Shown here: one piece after another, positions 34,493 to 43,308 of the stretch
Layout of the letters: every line of letters begins with the position of its first letter
How positions within the stretch are numbered: the stretch's first letter is position 1
Origin: an uncultured Vampirovibrio sp.
Lineage (GTDB): Bacteria > Cyanobacteriota > Vampirovibrionia > Gastranaerophilales > Gastranaerophilaceae
Direction: 5' to 3'
Assembly (NCBI GenBank): GCA_910584405.1
Contig: CAJUAL010000009.1
Location: forward strand, 1-64,000
DNA: 64,000 bases
Notes under the pieces: generated by a model
What the model saw: the letters and a program-made list of their open reading frames with translations, nothing else
The model's database searches: none
Told to the model about the DNA's origin: nothing
Translations under genes and position numbers: made by a program

Positions 34493-36097
34493 ATGACAAA
34501 GTATATATTTGTAACAGGCGGTGTTGTAAGTTCTCTTGGAAAAGGGATTATAGCAGCGTCTTTAGGGCGTTTATTCAGATCAAGAGATTATTCGGTAATT
34601 ATCCAAAAATTTGACCCGTATATTAACGTTGACCCCGGTACAATGAGTCCGTTTCAACACGGCGAAGTTTTCGTAACCGATGACGGTGCGGAAACCGATT
34701 TAGACTTAGGTCACTACGAAAGATTCACAGATACAAGCTTTGGTCAAGTAAATAATGTCACATCAGGCAGAATTTACCAGGAAGTCATAAATAAAGAACG
34801 CCGCGGAGATTACCTTGGAGCTACAGTTCAGGTTATTCCGCATGTTACAAATGAAATTAAGTCAAAAATTGTTGCCGCAACAAAACAATTTAAACCTGAT
34901 TTTCATATTATTGAAATCGGCGGAACTATAGGTGATATTGAAAGCTTGCCGTTTATTGAAGCTATAAGACAATTTAAATCAGAAATCGGCATTGGCAACG
35001 CAATTTCAGTACACTGTACATTGCTTCCATACCTTCCGACATCAGGAGAATTAAAAACAAAACCTTCTCAACACAGTGTTAATGTTTTAAGAAGTTACGG
35101 GATTCAGCCTGAGTTGTTGGTTTGCAGAACATCTAAACCTATTCCGAAAACTGAAAAAGAAAAATTAGCACTGTTTTGCTCAGTTCCAAAAGACGCGGTT
35201 ATCGAATGTCGCGATATGAAAACTATCTACGAAGTTCCGCTTGCCTTAGAAGCTCAGAATATGTGTTCTGTTATTCTAAAAATGCTTGGAATGGAAGAAA
35301 GAACGCCTGATTTAGATTCTTGGACAGCTTTGGTTAACAAGATTAAAAATCCGCAAAAAACTCTAAAAGTAGCTATTGCAGGTAAATATACAAAACTTTC
35401 TGACGCATATATTTCTGTTGTTGAATCTTTAAAACACGCAGGGTATTCTGATGCAGTATCAATTGATATTAAATGGATTAATTCAGAAGATTGCGTTGAT
35501 TACCCAACTTGTAAAAAACAATTATCAGATGTTGACGCTGTTGTTGTTCCTGGTGGTTTCGGAGTTAGAGGAATCGAAGGCAAGCTTAACGTAATCCGTT
35601 ACGCTAGAGAAAATAACTTACCGTTCTTAGGGTTATGTTTAGGTATGCAATGCGCGGTTATTGAATATGCCAGAAATGTTGCAGGATTAAAAGGCGCTAA
35701 TTCTAAAGAATTTGATGAAAATCCGACTTATCCTGTAATAGATTTAATGCTTGAACAAAAAAATGTTAAAGGTTATGGAGGAACAATGAGGTTAGGCGCT
35801 TACGAATGCCATTTAAAAGAAGGCACTAAAGCCGCACAAGCATACGGAAGCAACGTAATTTCAGAACGCCACCGCCACAGATACGAAGTTAATAACGAAT
35901 TTATTGAGCAAATTGAAAAAGCAGGGCTTGTATTTTCAGGAATGTCACCTGACGGAATGCTTGCAGAAGTAGTTGAACTACCAAACCTTGATTGGTTTGT
36001 AGCATGCCAGTTCCACCCTGAGTTTAAATCACGTCCCGACAGACTGCATCCGTTGTTTAAAGGTTTAATTGACGCGGCTGTAAGGAGATTAAAATGA
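34493..36097 (+). CDS. pyrG: CTP synthase
   Basis: Converts UTP to CTP with glutamine and ATP. The 534-residue protein has the N-terminal amidoligase domain (TGGVVSSLGKGIIAASLGRL, KFDPYINVDPGTMSPFQHGE) and a C-terminal class I glutaminase with the nucleophile Cys in FLGLCLGMQ and the His-Glu pair in QFHPEFKSRP. The stop TGA overlaps the ATG of the next gene (ATGA), and an AAGGAG inside the pyrG end serves that gene. Confidence 0.97.
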   Translation: MTKYIFVTGGVVSSLGKGIIAASLGRLFRSRDYSVIIQKFDPYINVDPGTMSPFQHGEVFVTDDGAETDLDLGHYERFTDTSFGQVNNVTSGRIYQEVINKERRGDYLGATVQVIPHVTNEIKSKIVAATKQFKPDFHIIEIGGTIGDIESLPFIEAIRQFKSEIGIGNAISVHCTLLPYLPTSGELKTKPSQHSVNVLRSYGIQPELLVCRTSKPIPKTEKEKLALFCSVPKDAVIECRDMKTIYEVPLALEAQNMCSVILKMLGMEERTPDLDSWTALVNKIKNPQKTLKVAIAGKYTKLSDAYISVVESLKHAGYSDAVSIDIKWINSEDCVDYPTCKKQLSDVDAVVVPGGFGVRGIEGKLNVIRYARENNLPFLGLCLGMQCAVIEYARNVAGLKGANSKEFDENPTYPVIDLMLEQKNVKGYGGTMRLGAYECHLKEGTKAAQAYGSNVISERHRHRYEVNNEFIEQIEKAGLVFSGMSPDGMLAEVVELPNLDWFVACQFHPEFKSRPDRLHPLFKGLIDAAVRRLK

Positions 36098-37661
36098 AGA
36101 AGCTTTATAATTCATTAAAAACCTTATGCCCAGAAGATTTTAGGGGGGGGTAAAACTAAGATCCTTATTACAAAAGCTTTTTGAGCTATTATTATTTTTA
36201 ACTTTTTTTATTATATATACAATAATTGGAATAATTATAAGTTACCCAAACGATGCAATATATGAATACTTTGATTTTATTTACGGAATAGATTGTCCGA
36301 GAATATTTAATCTCGTGACAACCTTAAAAACACAAAGTTTTAACATTCATACGTTAATACCTATACAATTTCAACCTTTAACGTATTTAATTAATAGCAT
36401 TATAAATAATATGAGAATATCTGTTATTTTATTACAAGCTATTTTAGCCGGCGGCATAAATACAATGATGTTTTTGTTTTTGAAAAATATAATAAAAAAA
36501 GATATAAAAATATCATTACTACTAACAGCTATTTATGGATTTAGCTTTGCAATGATTCTTTTTACCGGAGTACCGGAATCTTATATATATTCAGCATTCT
36601 TTTTTATGTGCCTGATATACTATATTTTCTATTTAATATTCTCAGGGGCAAAAAACTTATCTATAGCTAATATTTTCATATTAACATTTTTTGGAGTTTC
36701 CGTTACCGGAATAAGTACATCTAATTTGATAGGTTTTATCGTCGGAATAGTATTTTTAATAAACAAAATATACCCAAAACAAATAAAAATACAATTAAAT
36801 ACTTTTCTTAAATTTACAGCAATATTCATAATCTTATCAATAATAATAAGCTCTTTTGAACAACTTGCATACCCAAAAAGTACCGCGCTATTAGGTTCAA
36901 TAGGTACTGTATTTTCAGGACATTGCGGTCAAACTAAATATTTAAGCTTTGGCTTTGATATAAAAAACATATTTAATACTATTGCTCAAACTTATATATA
37001 TCCAATAATTGCATTACCATATCATTTGTCTAAATATAATGTTGTTTTTTATAATTATCAAATATTAAATTCAAGTAAACTTCTCCAATTTAAATTCGCA
37101 CCGGAAAATAATTTATTTACAATTGCCTTAACTTCAATATTTTATTTAATTCCGATTGGTTTATATATTAAAAACTTCAAAAAACAGAAAGAAAATGCCA
37201 CCTATATAAGTTTTTTAGCAGTATACATTCTAATAAACTTTTTTATGTCAGCAGTTTATGATTCAAAAGAATGTTTTATGTATTCACTCAATTCTTTATT
37301 TGCAGTATTTATGTTACTCGGGTGTATAATACCGAATAACAACAAAGTATGTAAATTCCTGCATTTATTTTACTCAGGAGTATTAACATATCAAATCTGT
37401 GTAAACTGTCATTATTTTCATAAATTTTCAAATTATTTAGCTATACATTCTCATAATAATTGCCATAGGGGAACATTATGGGTATATGCAGTAATTATTG
37501 CGACTGTATTTACTTTTATAATTTTGGCACTAAAAAAACTTATTTCAAAAGACCTGTTAAAATATTCAGAAAAGAATTTAGCCTTTTGGATTACAGTTTA
37601 TATAACATACATAATTCTATTTTCAATTATGCTAAGCCTAAAGAATTTAGGAGGTTTATAA
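36094..37661 (+). pseudogene. Multi-pass membrane glycosyltransferase-like gene, frameshifted at G8
   Basis: The start is well supported: AAGGAG, 6 nt, and an ATG overlapping the pyrG stop. Translation runs MKKLYNSLKTLCPEDFRGG and stops at TAA just after eight G (36143-36150). One more G would join it to a long frame of GT-C style: first helix LLLFLTFFIIYTIIGIII, a conserved-looking loop with YFDFIYGIDCPR, and about ten further helices, some 522 residues in all. Without the shift only a GTG at 36315, past helix 1, is available. The gene is far more AT-rich than its neighbours. It is either phase-variable, broken or a sequencing error. The function is probably surface glycan assembly, given the UbiA-type gene next door. 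Confidence 0.75.
36143..36150 (+). repeat. Homopolymer G8 tract
   Basis: Eight G in a very AT-rich stretch, within codon positions 17-19 of the frameshifted gene. Nine G restores the frame. Confidence 0.9.
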
Positions 37662-38530
37662 TGCTTAAAAACATTCTTAAAACTATGAAAATTAACCATT
37701 ACGTAAAAAATATTATTGTATTTGTACCATTAATATTTTCAATGAATATATTAAATCTAAGCTTATTGCTTAAATCCACTATAATATTCATATCTTTTTG
37801 TTTTATTTCATCAGTTGTTTATATTATAAATGACTTAATTGATAAAGATACAGATAAATTACACCCGATAAAATGCAACAGACCGATTGCAAGCGGTAAA
37901 GTTTCCACAAAAACTGCAACTATTATACTAATTCTTTTATTTCTAATAAGTACAACATTAGCATTTTACATTTCAAAACTTTGTTTACTTACAGTTTTAA
38001 CATACTTAATACTAAACATATTTTATTCATTAAAACTAAAAAATATTGAACTTGTAGACGTCGTATGTATTGCCTTGGGCTTCATACTAAGAATACTTGC
38101 AGGCTGTTTTGCAATATCTGTTATAGCCTCACCGCTTGTAATCTTACTCACATTTTTCTTTTCAATGTTTTTTACATTTACCAAACGTAAACTTGAATTA
38201 CTGTTAATAAAAAACAAAGATGAATATAGAAAATCGATTAAGGGTTATAATCTGGAAATGGTCAATCAATTCATATTGTTAAATGCTATATTAACAATAG
38301 CGTTTTATTTTACATATATGCTGGATAAAACAACAATACAAAGAGCGGGAACCGAATACTTATATATCTCGGTAATACCTTTTTCTATGATTATTTTAAG
38401 ACTTTTATATCAGATAAATACAGTACAAGCCGTTGATGATCCTGTAAATTTTATTTATAAAGATAAAATGACAAAAACATTTATAAGTTTATATCTTTTA
38501 ACTCTATTTATAATACTTACGGTATCTTAA
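37661..38530 (+). CDS. UbiA-family prenyltransferase, decaprenyl-phosphate phosphoribosyltransferase-like
   Basis: A 289-residue polytopic protein. It has the UbiA Asp-rich motif NDLIDKDTDKLHP followed by KCNRPIASGKVS, and the second motif in a loop near residue 190 (NKDEYRKSIKGY). This pattern is that of enzymes that put phosphoribose from PRPP onto polyprenyl phosphate (as in mycobacterial DPR synthesis), not of quinone enzymes. The ATG at 37661 follows AGGAGG at 6 nt and overlaps the upstream stop (TAATG). With the upstream membrane protein it suggests a pentose-type surface sugar (inference). Confidence 0.78.
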   Translation: MLKNILKTMKINHYVKNIIVFVPLIFSMNILNLSLLLKSTIIFISFCFISSVVYIINDLIDKDTDKLHPIKCNRPIASGKVSTKTATIILILLFLISTTLAFYISKLCLLTVLTYLILNIFYSLKLKNIELVDVVCIALGFILRILAGCFAISVIASPLVILLTFFFSMFFTFTKRKLELLLIKNKDEYRKSIKGYNLEMVNQFILLNAILTIAFYFTYMLDKTTIQRAGTEYLYISVIPFSMIILRLLYQINTVQAVDDPVNFIYKDKMTKTFISLYLLTLFIILTVS

Positions 38531-38532
38531 AA

Positions 38533-39465
38533 TTAACGTCTTTTACCGCTTTCAAAGCCGTATACAATTTTTACGTGCGGATTTCCCAATACTCCGCGTT
38601 CTTTTTTCCCGAGCGGAAGCAGTTTAATTTCTCCTGTTAAATCTAACGCATTTAATATTGATTTGCGTTGAGTTTGTAAACTTGGCGTTATACCTACAGA
38701 AATTTGATGCGGTTCGTAAGTAAGAGAAGTATATTTGCTTAAATCTTTTAATTTTCCTGCTTTTAGTTGTTCGGCAAGTTTTCTTGCAATATCTTTTACC
38801 TCAGCAGGATAAAAAGCTCTGGTCAAATCTTTAATTAGTGTAAGATTACTACCGCTCAGCTCACAAACATCAGTTAAAGCATCTGCAGCACAGGTGACAA
38901 CCTGATTAACCCCGACTTCATTAACAATGTGTGCTAACGCTTCAGGATTTTTTGCCTTTGAAACGACTTCAACAAATTCAGGGTGACGTGTACTTATATA
39001 GTCAAAAGGTGTATTCTCTCTTACACCATTCTTTACTGTTTGGCGAATAACATCTATATCTTCTGCTGACGTTCTCAAATATTTTAAAACATTTTTTAAT
39101 TGTTTTTCAGACATTGAAGATGTTGATTCCAAAAAACTTGAAATATGTTGAAAACTTAACGGTTCTCCGTTAGAAGCTCCAATATTAACAAGTTCTTTCA
39201 TCAAATCATATTTTGACATGTTTGTATCATGACTTTTAAAAAGTTTTGTAATTGCAGAAATTTCGTCTTGTGTAAATCTATCAACAGTTTGAGCAAAATT
39301 ACCTGTTCCTTTTTTCACTGTTTGAAGAGTCAAAACCTTAGGAATCATTTCTAATTCTCTTGCTTCCGCAGCAAGTTCGGTTGCAGTTTTAGCAAGCTTT
39401 GTATGACTTAAACTTTCTGAAACGTGTGAAAATATTCTATTACCTACCTTATTAATATTTGGCAT
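38533..39465 (-). CDS. Unknown helical protein
   Basis: A 310-residue protein with no recognised family, signal peptide or membrane helix. It is predicted mostly alpha-helical with repeated short hydrophilic helices (for example SMSEKQLKNVLKYLRTSAED). The C-terminus ends in a basic GFESGKRR. AAAGGAG precedes the ATG, and an AGCAAA-class promoter lies upstream. It belongs to the set of apparently lineage-specific proteins sharing that promoter type. Confidence 0.6.
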   Translation of the reverse strand: MPNINKVGNRIFSHVSESLSHTKLAKTATELAAEARELEMIPKVLTLQTVKKGTGNFAQTVDRFTQDEISAITKLFKSHDTNMSKYDLMKELVNIGASNGEPLSFQHISSFLESTSSMSEKQLKNVLKYLRTSAEDIDVIRQTVKNGVRENTPFDYISTRHPEFVEVVSKAKNPEALAHIVNEVGVNQVVTCAADALTDVCELSGSNLTLIKDLTRAFYPAEVKDIARKLAEQLKAGKLKDLSKYTSLTYEPHQISVGITPSLQTQRKSILNALDLTGEIKLLPLGKKERGVLGNPHVKIVYGFESGKRR

Positions 39466-39491
39466 AACAACTCCTTTACTTTCTTAATATT

Positions 39492-39520
39492 AATAAAAAT
39501 TTCTTTTTGCAAATTTTGCT
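39492..39520 (-). promoter_or_regulatory. AGCAAA-class promoter, copy B
   Basis: AGCAAA (39515-39520), 17 bp and TTTATT (39492-39497) on the minus strand. This copy has AT instead of TG at the extended position. Confidence 0.35.
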
Positions 39521-39535
39521 AAATTATTAAAAAAT

Positions 39536-39549
39536 ATTACACTTGTAAT
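39536..39549. repeat. Inverted repeat, candidate operator
   Basis: ATTACA-CT-TGTAAT, perfect 6-bp arms, in the 175-bp divergent gap between the unknown helical protein and the MFS gene. A further TGTAAC half-site follows at 39551-39556. Confidence 0.35.
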
Positions 39550-39571
39550 ATGTAACATTTTTCTCGGAAAC

Positions 39572-39600
39572 TTGCTTTTCGCGCGTGTTATATATATATT
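39572..39600 (+). promoter_or_regulatory. Probable promoter of the MFS transporter
   Basis: TTGCTT (39572-39577), a 17-bp spacer and TATATT (39595-39600). The leader contains AAGGAGAGAG and a GAAAGGG before the ATG. Confidence 0.5.
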
Positions 39601-39640
39601 CAAATAAGGAGAGAGTATATTATAGAAAGGGAAATTTTCA

Positions 39641-40990
39641 ATGACAGATAATGTGGGATTGAAAAAGTTTACGACGGTTAAATTTTTAAATTTTGCACTC
39701 GGATTTTTAGGACTTCAATTTGCATGGCAGATGAGAATAATCTTATCAGCTCCCGTAACTGAAGGATTAGGAGCTGACCCGTTTATTTACGGATTAATCT
39801 GGCTTGCAGGACCGTTTACGGGTATGGTTGTACAACCTTTAATCGGCGCATTATCTGATAAAACAAAATCTCGTTTCGGCAGAAGAAGACCTTATCTTTT
39901 GAGTGGTGCAATTATAGCTTCTATTGCATTATGGTTATTTCCAAATTCAGGAAATATTGCAGCCGCACTACATTTACCTGCGATTTTCGGACTTATTATC
40001 GCGGCAATTATGATTTGGATAATAGATGCTTGTATAAATATTGCACAAGGACCTTATAGGGCATTGATTCCTGATGTTGTTCTTGTTGAACAGCACGCTG
40101 TTGCAAACTCTTACATAAGTTTAGCTATAGGGCTAGGCTCAGTTATCGCAGCAGCAACTGCTCCGTTTTTAAAATTTGCATTCCACTATCAAATGTCAAT
40201 CCCTGCTCAATTTATAATGGCAGCTTTAGCTTTCTCACTTGCAATGATTTGGACTTGTTTAACTATTAAAGAACACAGCACTTTAGATTCTGATGTTGAA
40301 GATAAAAAAGAGCAGGTCGGATTTTGGCAATCTATGAAAGAATTTTTTGCACTATCTCCTCAAGTATCAAAAATTTGCGTTATGCAATTTTTTACTTGGA
40401 TTGGAATGATGTGCCTATTGATATTTTTTACAAATTTTGCAATTCATACAGTTTACGGGGTACCTGATTTAACAAAATTATCAGCAGATGTTCAAGCTCA
40501 ATTTATGGCAACCCAGACTACTGCAACAAATTACTCTTCAATTTGTTTTGCAATCTTCAATTTGGTATGCTTTATAATTGCAATTCCTATAGGGATTTTA
40601 GCAGGTAAATTCGGAAACAAAAAAGTCCATATAATTTCAATGCTTTCAATGGTTGTCGCATACCTTATTATGGGTATATTTAAAAAAAACCCGATAATTG
40701 TAGGAAGCGCAATGGCATTATCAGGTATCGGCTGGGCAAGCGTTTGCGCGTTACCGTTTGCAATGCTTTCTCGCTACATCAAACCGGGAACGGAAGGTTC
40801 TGTAATGGGCTTATTTAACATATTCATTGCTGGCCCACAAGTATTTGTATGTACACTTGTTGCCTGGATTATTAATAAATCAATCATCCAAAGCGGAGAA
40901 TATTTAAATTATCATTATGAATACTCATTCTTTATCGGTGCAGCTTGCTTACTCATAGCAACAGCTATTACCGCAAAGATTAAAGAATAA
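39641..40990 (+). CDS. MFS sugar:cation symporter, SLC45/GPH-like
   Basis: A 449-residue, 12-helix transporter. The loop 2-3 signature (GALSDKTKSRFGRRRPYLLSG) is that of GPH/SLC45-type sugar symporters, and the N-terminus FLNFALGFLGLQFAWQMRIIL fits the same group. The substrate is probably a di- or oligosaccharide, but this is inferred from family only. It stands alone, with the pilin gene converging 3 bp after it. Confidence 0.82.
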   Translation: MTDNVGLKKFTTVKFLNFALGFLGLQFAWQMRIILSAPVTEGLGADPFIYGLIWLAGPFTGMVVQPLIGALSDKTKSRFGRRRPYLLSGAIIASIALWLFPNSGNIAAALHLPAIFGLIIAAIMIWIIDACINIAQGPYRALIPDVVLVEQHAVANSYISLAIGLGSVIAAATAPFLKFAFHYQMSIPAQFIMAALAFSLAMIWTCLTIKEHSTLDSDVEDKKEQVGFWQSMKEFFALSPQVSKICVMQFFTWIGMMCLLIFFTNFAIHTVYGVPDLTKLSADVQAQFMATQTTATNYSSICFAIFNLVCFIIAIPIGILAGKFGNKKVHIISMLSMVVAYLIMGIFKKNPIIVGSAMALSGIGWASVCALPFAMLSRYIKPGTEGSVMGLFNIFIAGPQVFVCTLVAWIINKSIIQSGEYLNYHYEYSFFIGAACLLIATAITAKIKE

Positions 40991-40993
40991 TCA

Positions 40994-41707
40994 TCACTTA
41001 ACATTTCGAACAAGCTTTTTAAAATAATCAGCATCGGATACCGCATTATAAGTACAAGTAAAACCAATAATTGCAGGGGATTTTAAATTACATTCCTGAG
41101 TATAAGGAGGGTTTGTACCAACAGCTCCGAGAGGGACAAATTCTTCATTCAATAATTGAAACACAAAAACATCATATCCGAGTTTGTTTGGTTTAGTTTT
41201 TATTCCGTTTATATCTGCAATAAGGTATAACGGCTTATCGGTATTATCTTGATTAAAAATTAATAAAGTTCCGTCCATTAAAACAAATTGCCCGTCATCT
41301 AAAAAAGTATAATTAACGGAAGTATTCGACCTGCTTTTCAGATAGGTTATAGCATCTTTTGTGTAACATAAATCTTTATACTTTGTATCTGTAACATTTA
41401 CTCCGCATATGTGCAAAACTCTAAAATATTTAGAAAAAGTATTAACAAAGGGTTCCGTTTTTCCATAACTTGCAGGATCCAAACTAATATCATCATTTTT
41501 CATCATTCGAACAGCCTGCGCGATTTCTGATTGAACTTTAGTAAATTGAGATTTTAAACGTGCAGCTTTGTAATTATTAATAAGTCCGGGGATAGTTAAT
41601 GCAGATACAACGCCAATAATTCCGAGTGTAATTAAAACCTCTGCAAGAGTGAAACCCTTCCTTGCGGAGCTGAGCTGTTGAAGTCGTGTAAATGCCATTG
41701 GTGGCAT
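40994..41707 (-). CDS. Type IV pilin-like / pseudopilin protein
   Basis: A 237-residue protein with RKG|FTLAEVLITLGIIGVV: Gly -1, Phe +1, Glu +5. The leader is about 18 residues (MPPMAFTRLQQLSSARKG). The globular part has four Cys and a LIADINGIKTKPNKLGYDVFVF segment shared with the pilin at 3.5 kb. The ATG at 41707 has an excellent GGAGG 7-8 nt upstream. The same frame is open further upstream across a G8 tract, so an extended form linked to recF is possible if the tract gains a base. Confidence 0.83.
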   Translation of the reverse strand: MPPMAFTRLQQLSSARKGFTLAEVLITLGIIGVVSALTIPGLINNYKAARLKSQFTKVQSEIAQAVRMMKNDDISLDPASYGKTEPFVNTFSKYFRVLHICGVNVTDTKYKDLCYTKDAITYLKSRSNTSVNYTFLDDGQFVLMDGTLLIFNQDNTDKPLYLIADINGIKTKPNKLGYDVFVFQLLNEEFVPLGAVGTNPPYTQECNLKSPAIIGFTCTYNAVSDADYFKKLVRNVK

Positions 41708-41741
41708 GATGCCCCCTCCGGCCGAGGAGCCTAAAGAGTTA

Positions 41742-41749
41742 CCCCCCCC
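41742..41749 (-). repeat. Second homopolymer G8 tract (C8 on plus)
   Basis: On the minus strand, TTC, eight G, TAAC. An open frame starting at ATG 41805, overlapping the recF end, stops soon after it. With nine G it would continue into the pilin frame (QISGGGNSLGSSAGGG...MPPMAF). Confidence 0.85.
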
Positions 41750-41791
41750 GAAATTTGAAGTCCTTGTTGAGTTTTAAGGATATCACTCAAT

Positions 41792-42928
41792 TCATTTGCC
41801 CCCATAGTCTTGTTTTTCATCTTTTTCCTCCTTTATTTTACCTTTATCTATTTTATAGATTTCAACATCTTTCAAAAATTCGTCTTCGAATAGAATTGTA
41901 TCAACCGAAGTTATAATTGTTTGAGTATTCGGACTTATTGATTTTAACAAATAATTTTGTCTGATATCATCTAATTCTGCCAAAACATCATCTAACAATA
42001 AAATAGGTTCTTCTCCCGTTTTATCTGTTATAATATCCAGTTCAGAAAGCTTGAGCGCCAGAACAATTGTTCTCTGCTGCCCTTGAGATGCGTATTTTGT
42101 TGCCTCAAGATTATTAATATAAAAAACAATATCATCTCTGTGCGGTCCGACACATGACTGACAACGGCGAATCTCTTCTTGCTTTCTGGCTTCAAGAGTT
42201 TCCAAAAACGCATATTGTATAGCTTCAATTTCTGTATGCTCTCCAACAGATGAATCATACCTGATAGATAATTCTTCAGTTTCACTTATTGTTTTATGTT
42301 TATCTCTTGCTATTTTTTCTATTTCTTTTAAATATTTTTGTCGAATATAAATTATATTACTACCTGTTACGGAAAGTTGTTCATTATATACATCAAGCAG
42401 GTTTTCATTCATTCTACCTGATTTTGCGCATTCTTTTAAGAAATTATTCTTTTGAACCCTTATTTTTTCATATTTTGACAATCTCTCGTCATATGCAGGA
42501 TAAATCTGTGAAATTGCACTATCAAGCCAATCTCTTCTATCTTGCGGCGCGCCTCTTAATAAAAGCAAATCATTTGTCGAAAATAAAACTGTTTTAACAA
42601 CCGATTTAAAATCTTTTATTGTTGATTTGGTATGATTAACCTTAACTTCACGTTTTTTCTCGTTATTATATGCGTAATATAAACTTATATCAGTATTAGA
42701 CTTTATAACATCTGCTTCAATTTTTAAATAATCGCTCTCAAAATTTATTAATTCGACATTATTTGAAGTTCGTACAGATTTCAAGCAGGAAAGAAAATAA
42801 ATACTTTCTAAAATATTAGTCTTTCCTTGTGCATTTTTACCTATAATAAGAACCTTAGCCTTATTAAAATCCAGTAAAAGCTCTTTACAATTTCTGTAAT
42901 TTGTCAAACTAAGCGACTTAAGTTTCAT
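41792..42928 (-). CDS. recF: DNA replication and repair protein RecF
   Basis: A 378-residue SMC-like ATPase for loading RecA at gaps. It has the N-terminal LKSLSLTNYRNC, Walker A IIGKNAQGKTNILES, the signature SQGQQRTIVLALKL and Walker B LLLDDVLAELD. I place the start at 42928: the in-frame ATG at 42946 lies just upstream of the -10 box TATAAT (42935-42940), which is itself embedded in that reading frame. From 42928 the mRNA is leaderless with a 6-nt gap. dnaN is not adjacent. Confidence 0.93.
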   Translation of the reverse strand: MKLKSLSLTNYRNCKELLLDFNKAKVLIIGKNAQGKTNILESIYFLSCLKSVRTSNNVELINFESDYLKIEADVIKSNTDISLYYAYNNEKKREVKVNHTKSTIKDFKSVVKTVLFSTNDLLLLRGAPQDRRDWLDSAISQIYPAYDERLSKYEKIRVQKNNFLKECAKSGRMNENLLDVYNEQLSVTGSNIIYIRQKYLKEIEKIARDKHKTISETEELSIRYDSSVGEHTEIEAIQYAFLETLEARKQEEIRRCQSCVGPHRDDIVFYINNLEATKYASQGQQRTIVLALKLSELDIITDKTGEEPILLLDDVLAELDDIRQNYLLKSISPNTQTIITSVDTILFEDEFLKDVEIYKIDKGKIKEEKDEKQDYGGK

Positions 42929-42934
42929 ATAATC

Positions 42935-42940
42935 ATTATA
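42935..42940 (-). promoter_or_regulatory. recF -10 box, leaderless
   Basis: TATAAT on the minus strand, 6 nt before the recF ATG at 42928. No ribosome binding site is present. Confidence 0.6.
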
Positions 42941-42968
42941 CTTCAAACAAACGATTTTTCGCTCAATA

Positions 42969-42997
42969 TAGACAAGGTTTCGATTTTAGTGTATACT
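42969..42997 (+). promoter_or_regulatory. Promoter of the pilT unit
   Basis: TAGACA (42969-42974), an exact 17-bp spacer and TATACT (42992-42997). Confidence 0.7.
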
Positions 42998-43036
42998 GAA
43001 TGTATTGAATATTATAATAAGTGAAGGGTAGAGATT

Positions 43037-43288
43037 ATGTTACCGGTTATTTCAGAAGACATTGCAACTACAGCTTTTAGTGAAATATTTGAAGATATGC
43101 CTTCTTGGCGCAAAAAAATGATTCACTATATTAAAGACGAAAATCCAGAAATAAATACTGCGATTATCGAAGCTGCAAACAAAACCAATTTAGACCCTAA
43201 AGCTGTTGCTTTAGGCGCTTATATGACATATTTACTTATTGAAATGGCTGCAAAAGAAAATGATGCCATTATGAATTACTCAGAATAA
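43037..43288 (+). CDS. Small acidic protein upstream of pilT
   Basis: An 83-residue soluble acidic protein without a recognised family. It is helical, with one hydrophobic stretch (DPKAVALGAYMTYLLIEMAA). It is transcribed from a good promoter and sits 20 bp before pilT, so it may be a pilus-related accessory factor, by context only. AAGGG precedes the ATG. Confidence 0.65.
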   Translation: MLPVISEDIATTAFSEIFEDMPSWRKKMIHYIKDENPEINTAIIEAANKTNLDPKAVALGAYMTYLLIEMAAKENDAIMNYSE

Positions 43289-43308
43289 GAAAAGGGGCTT
43301 GTAAAGTT

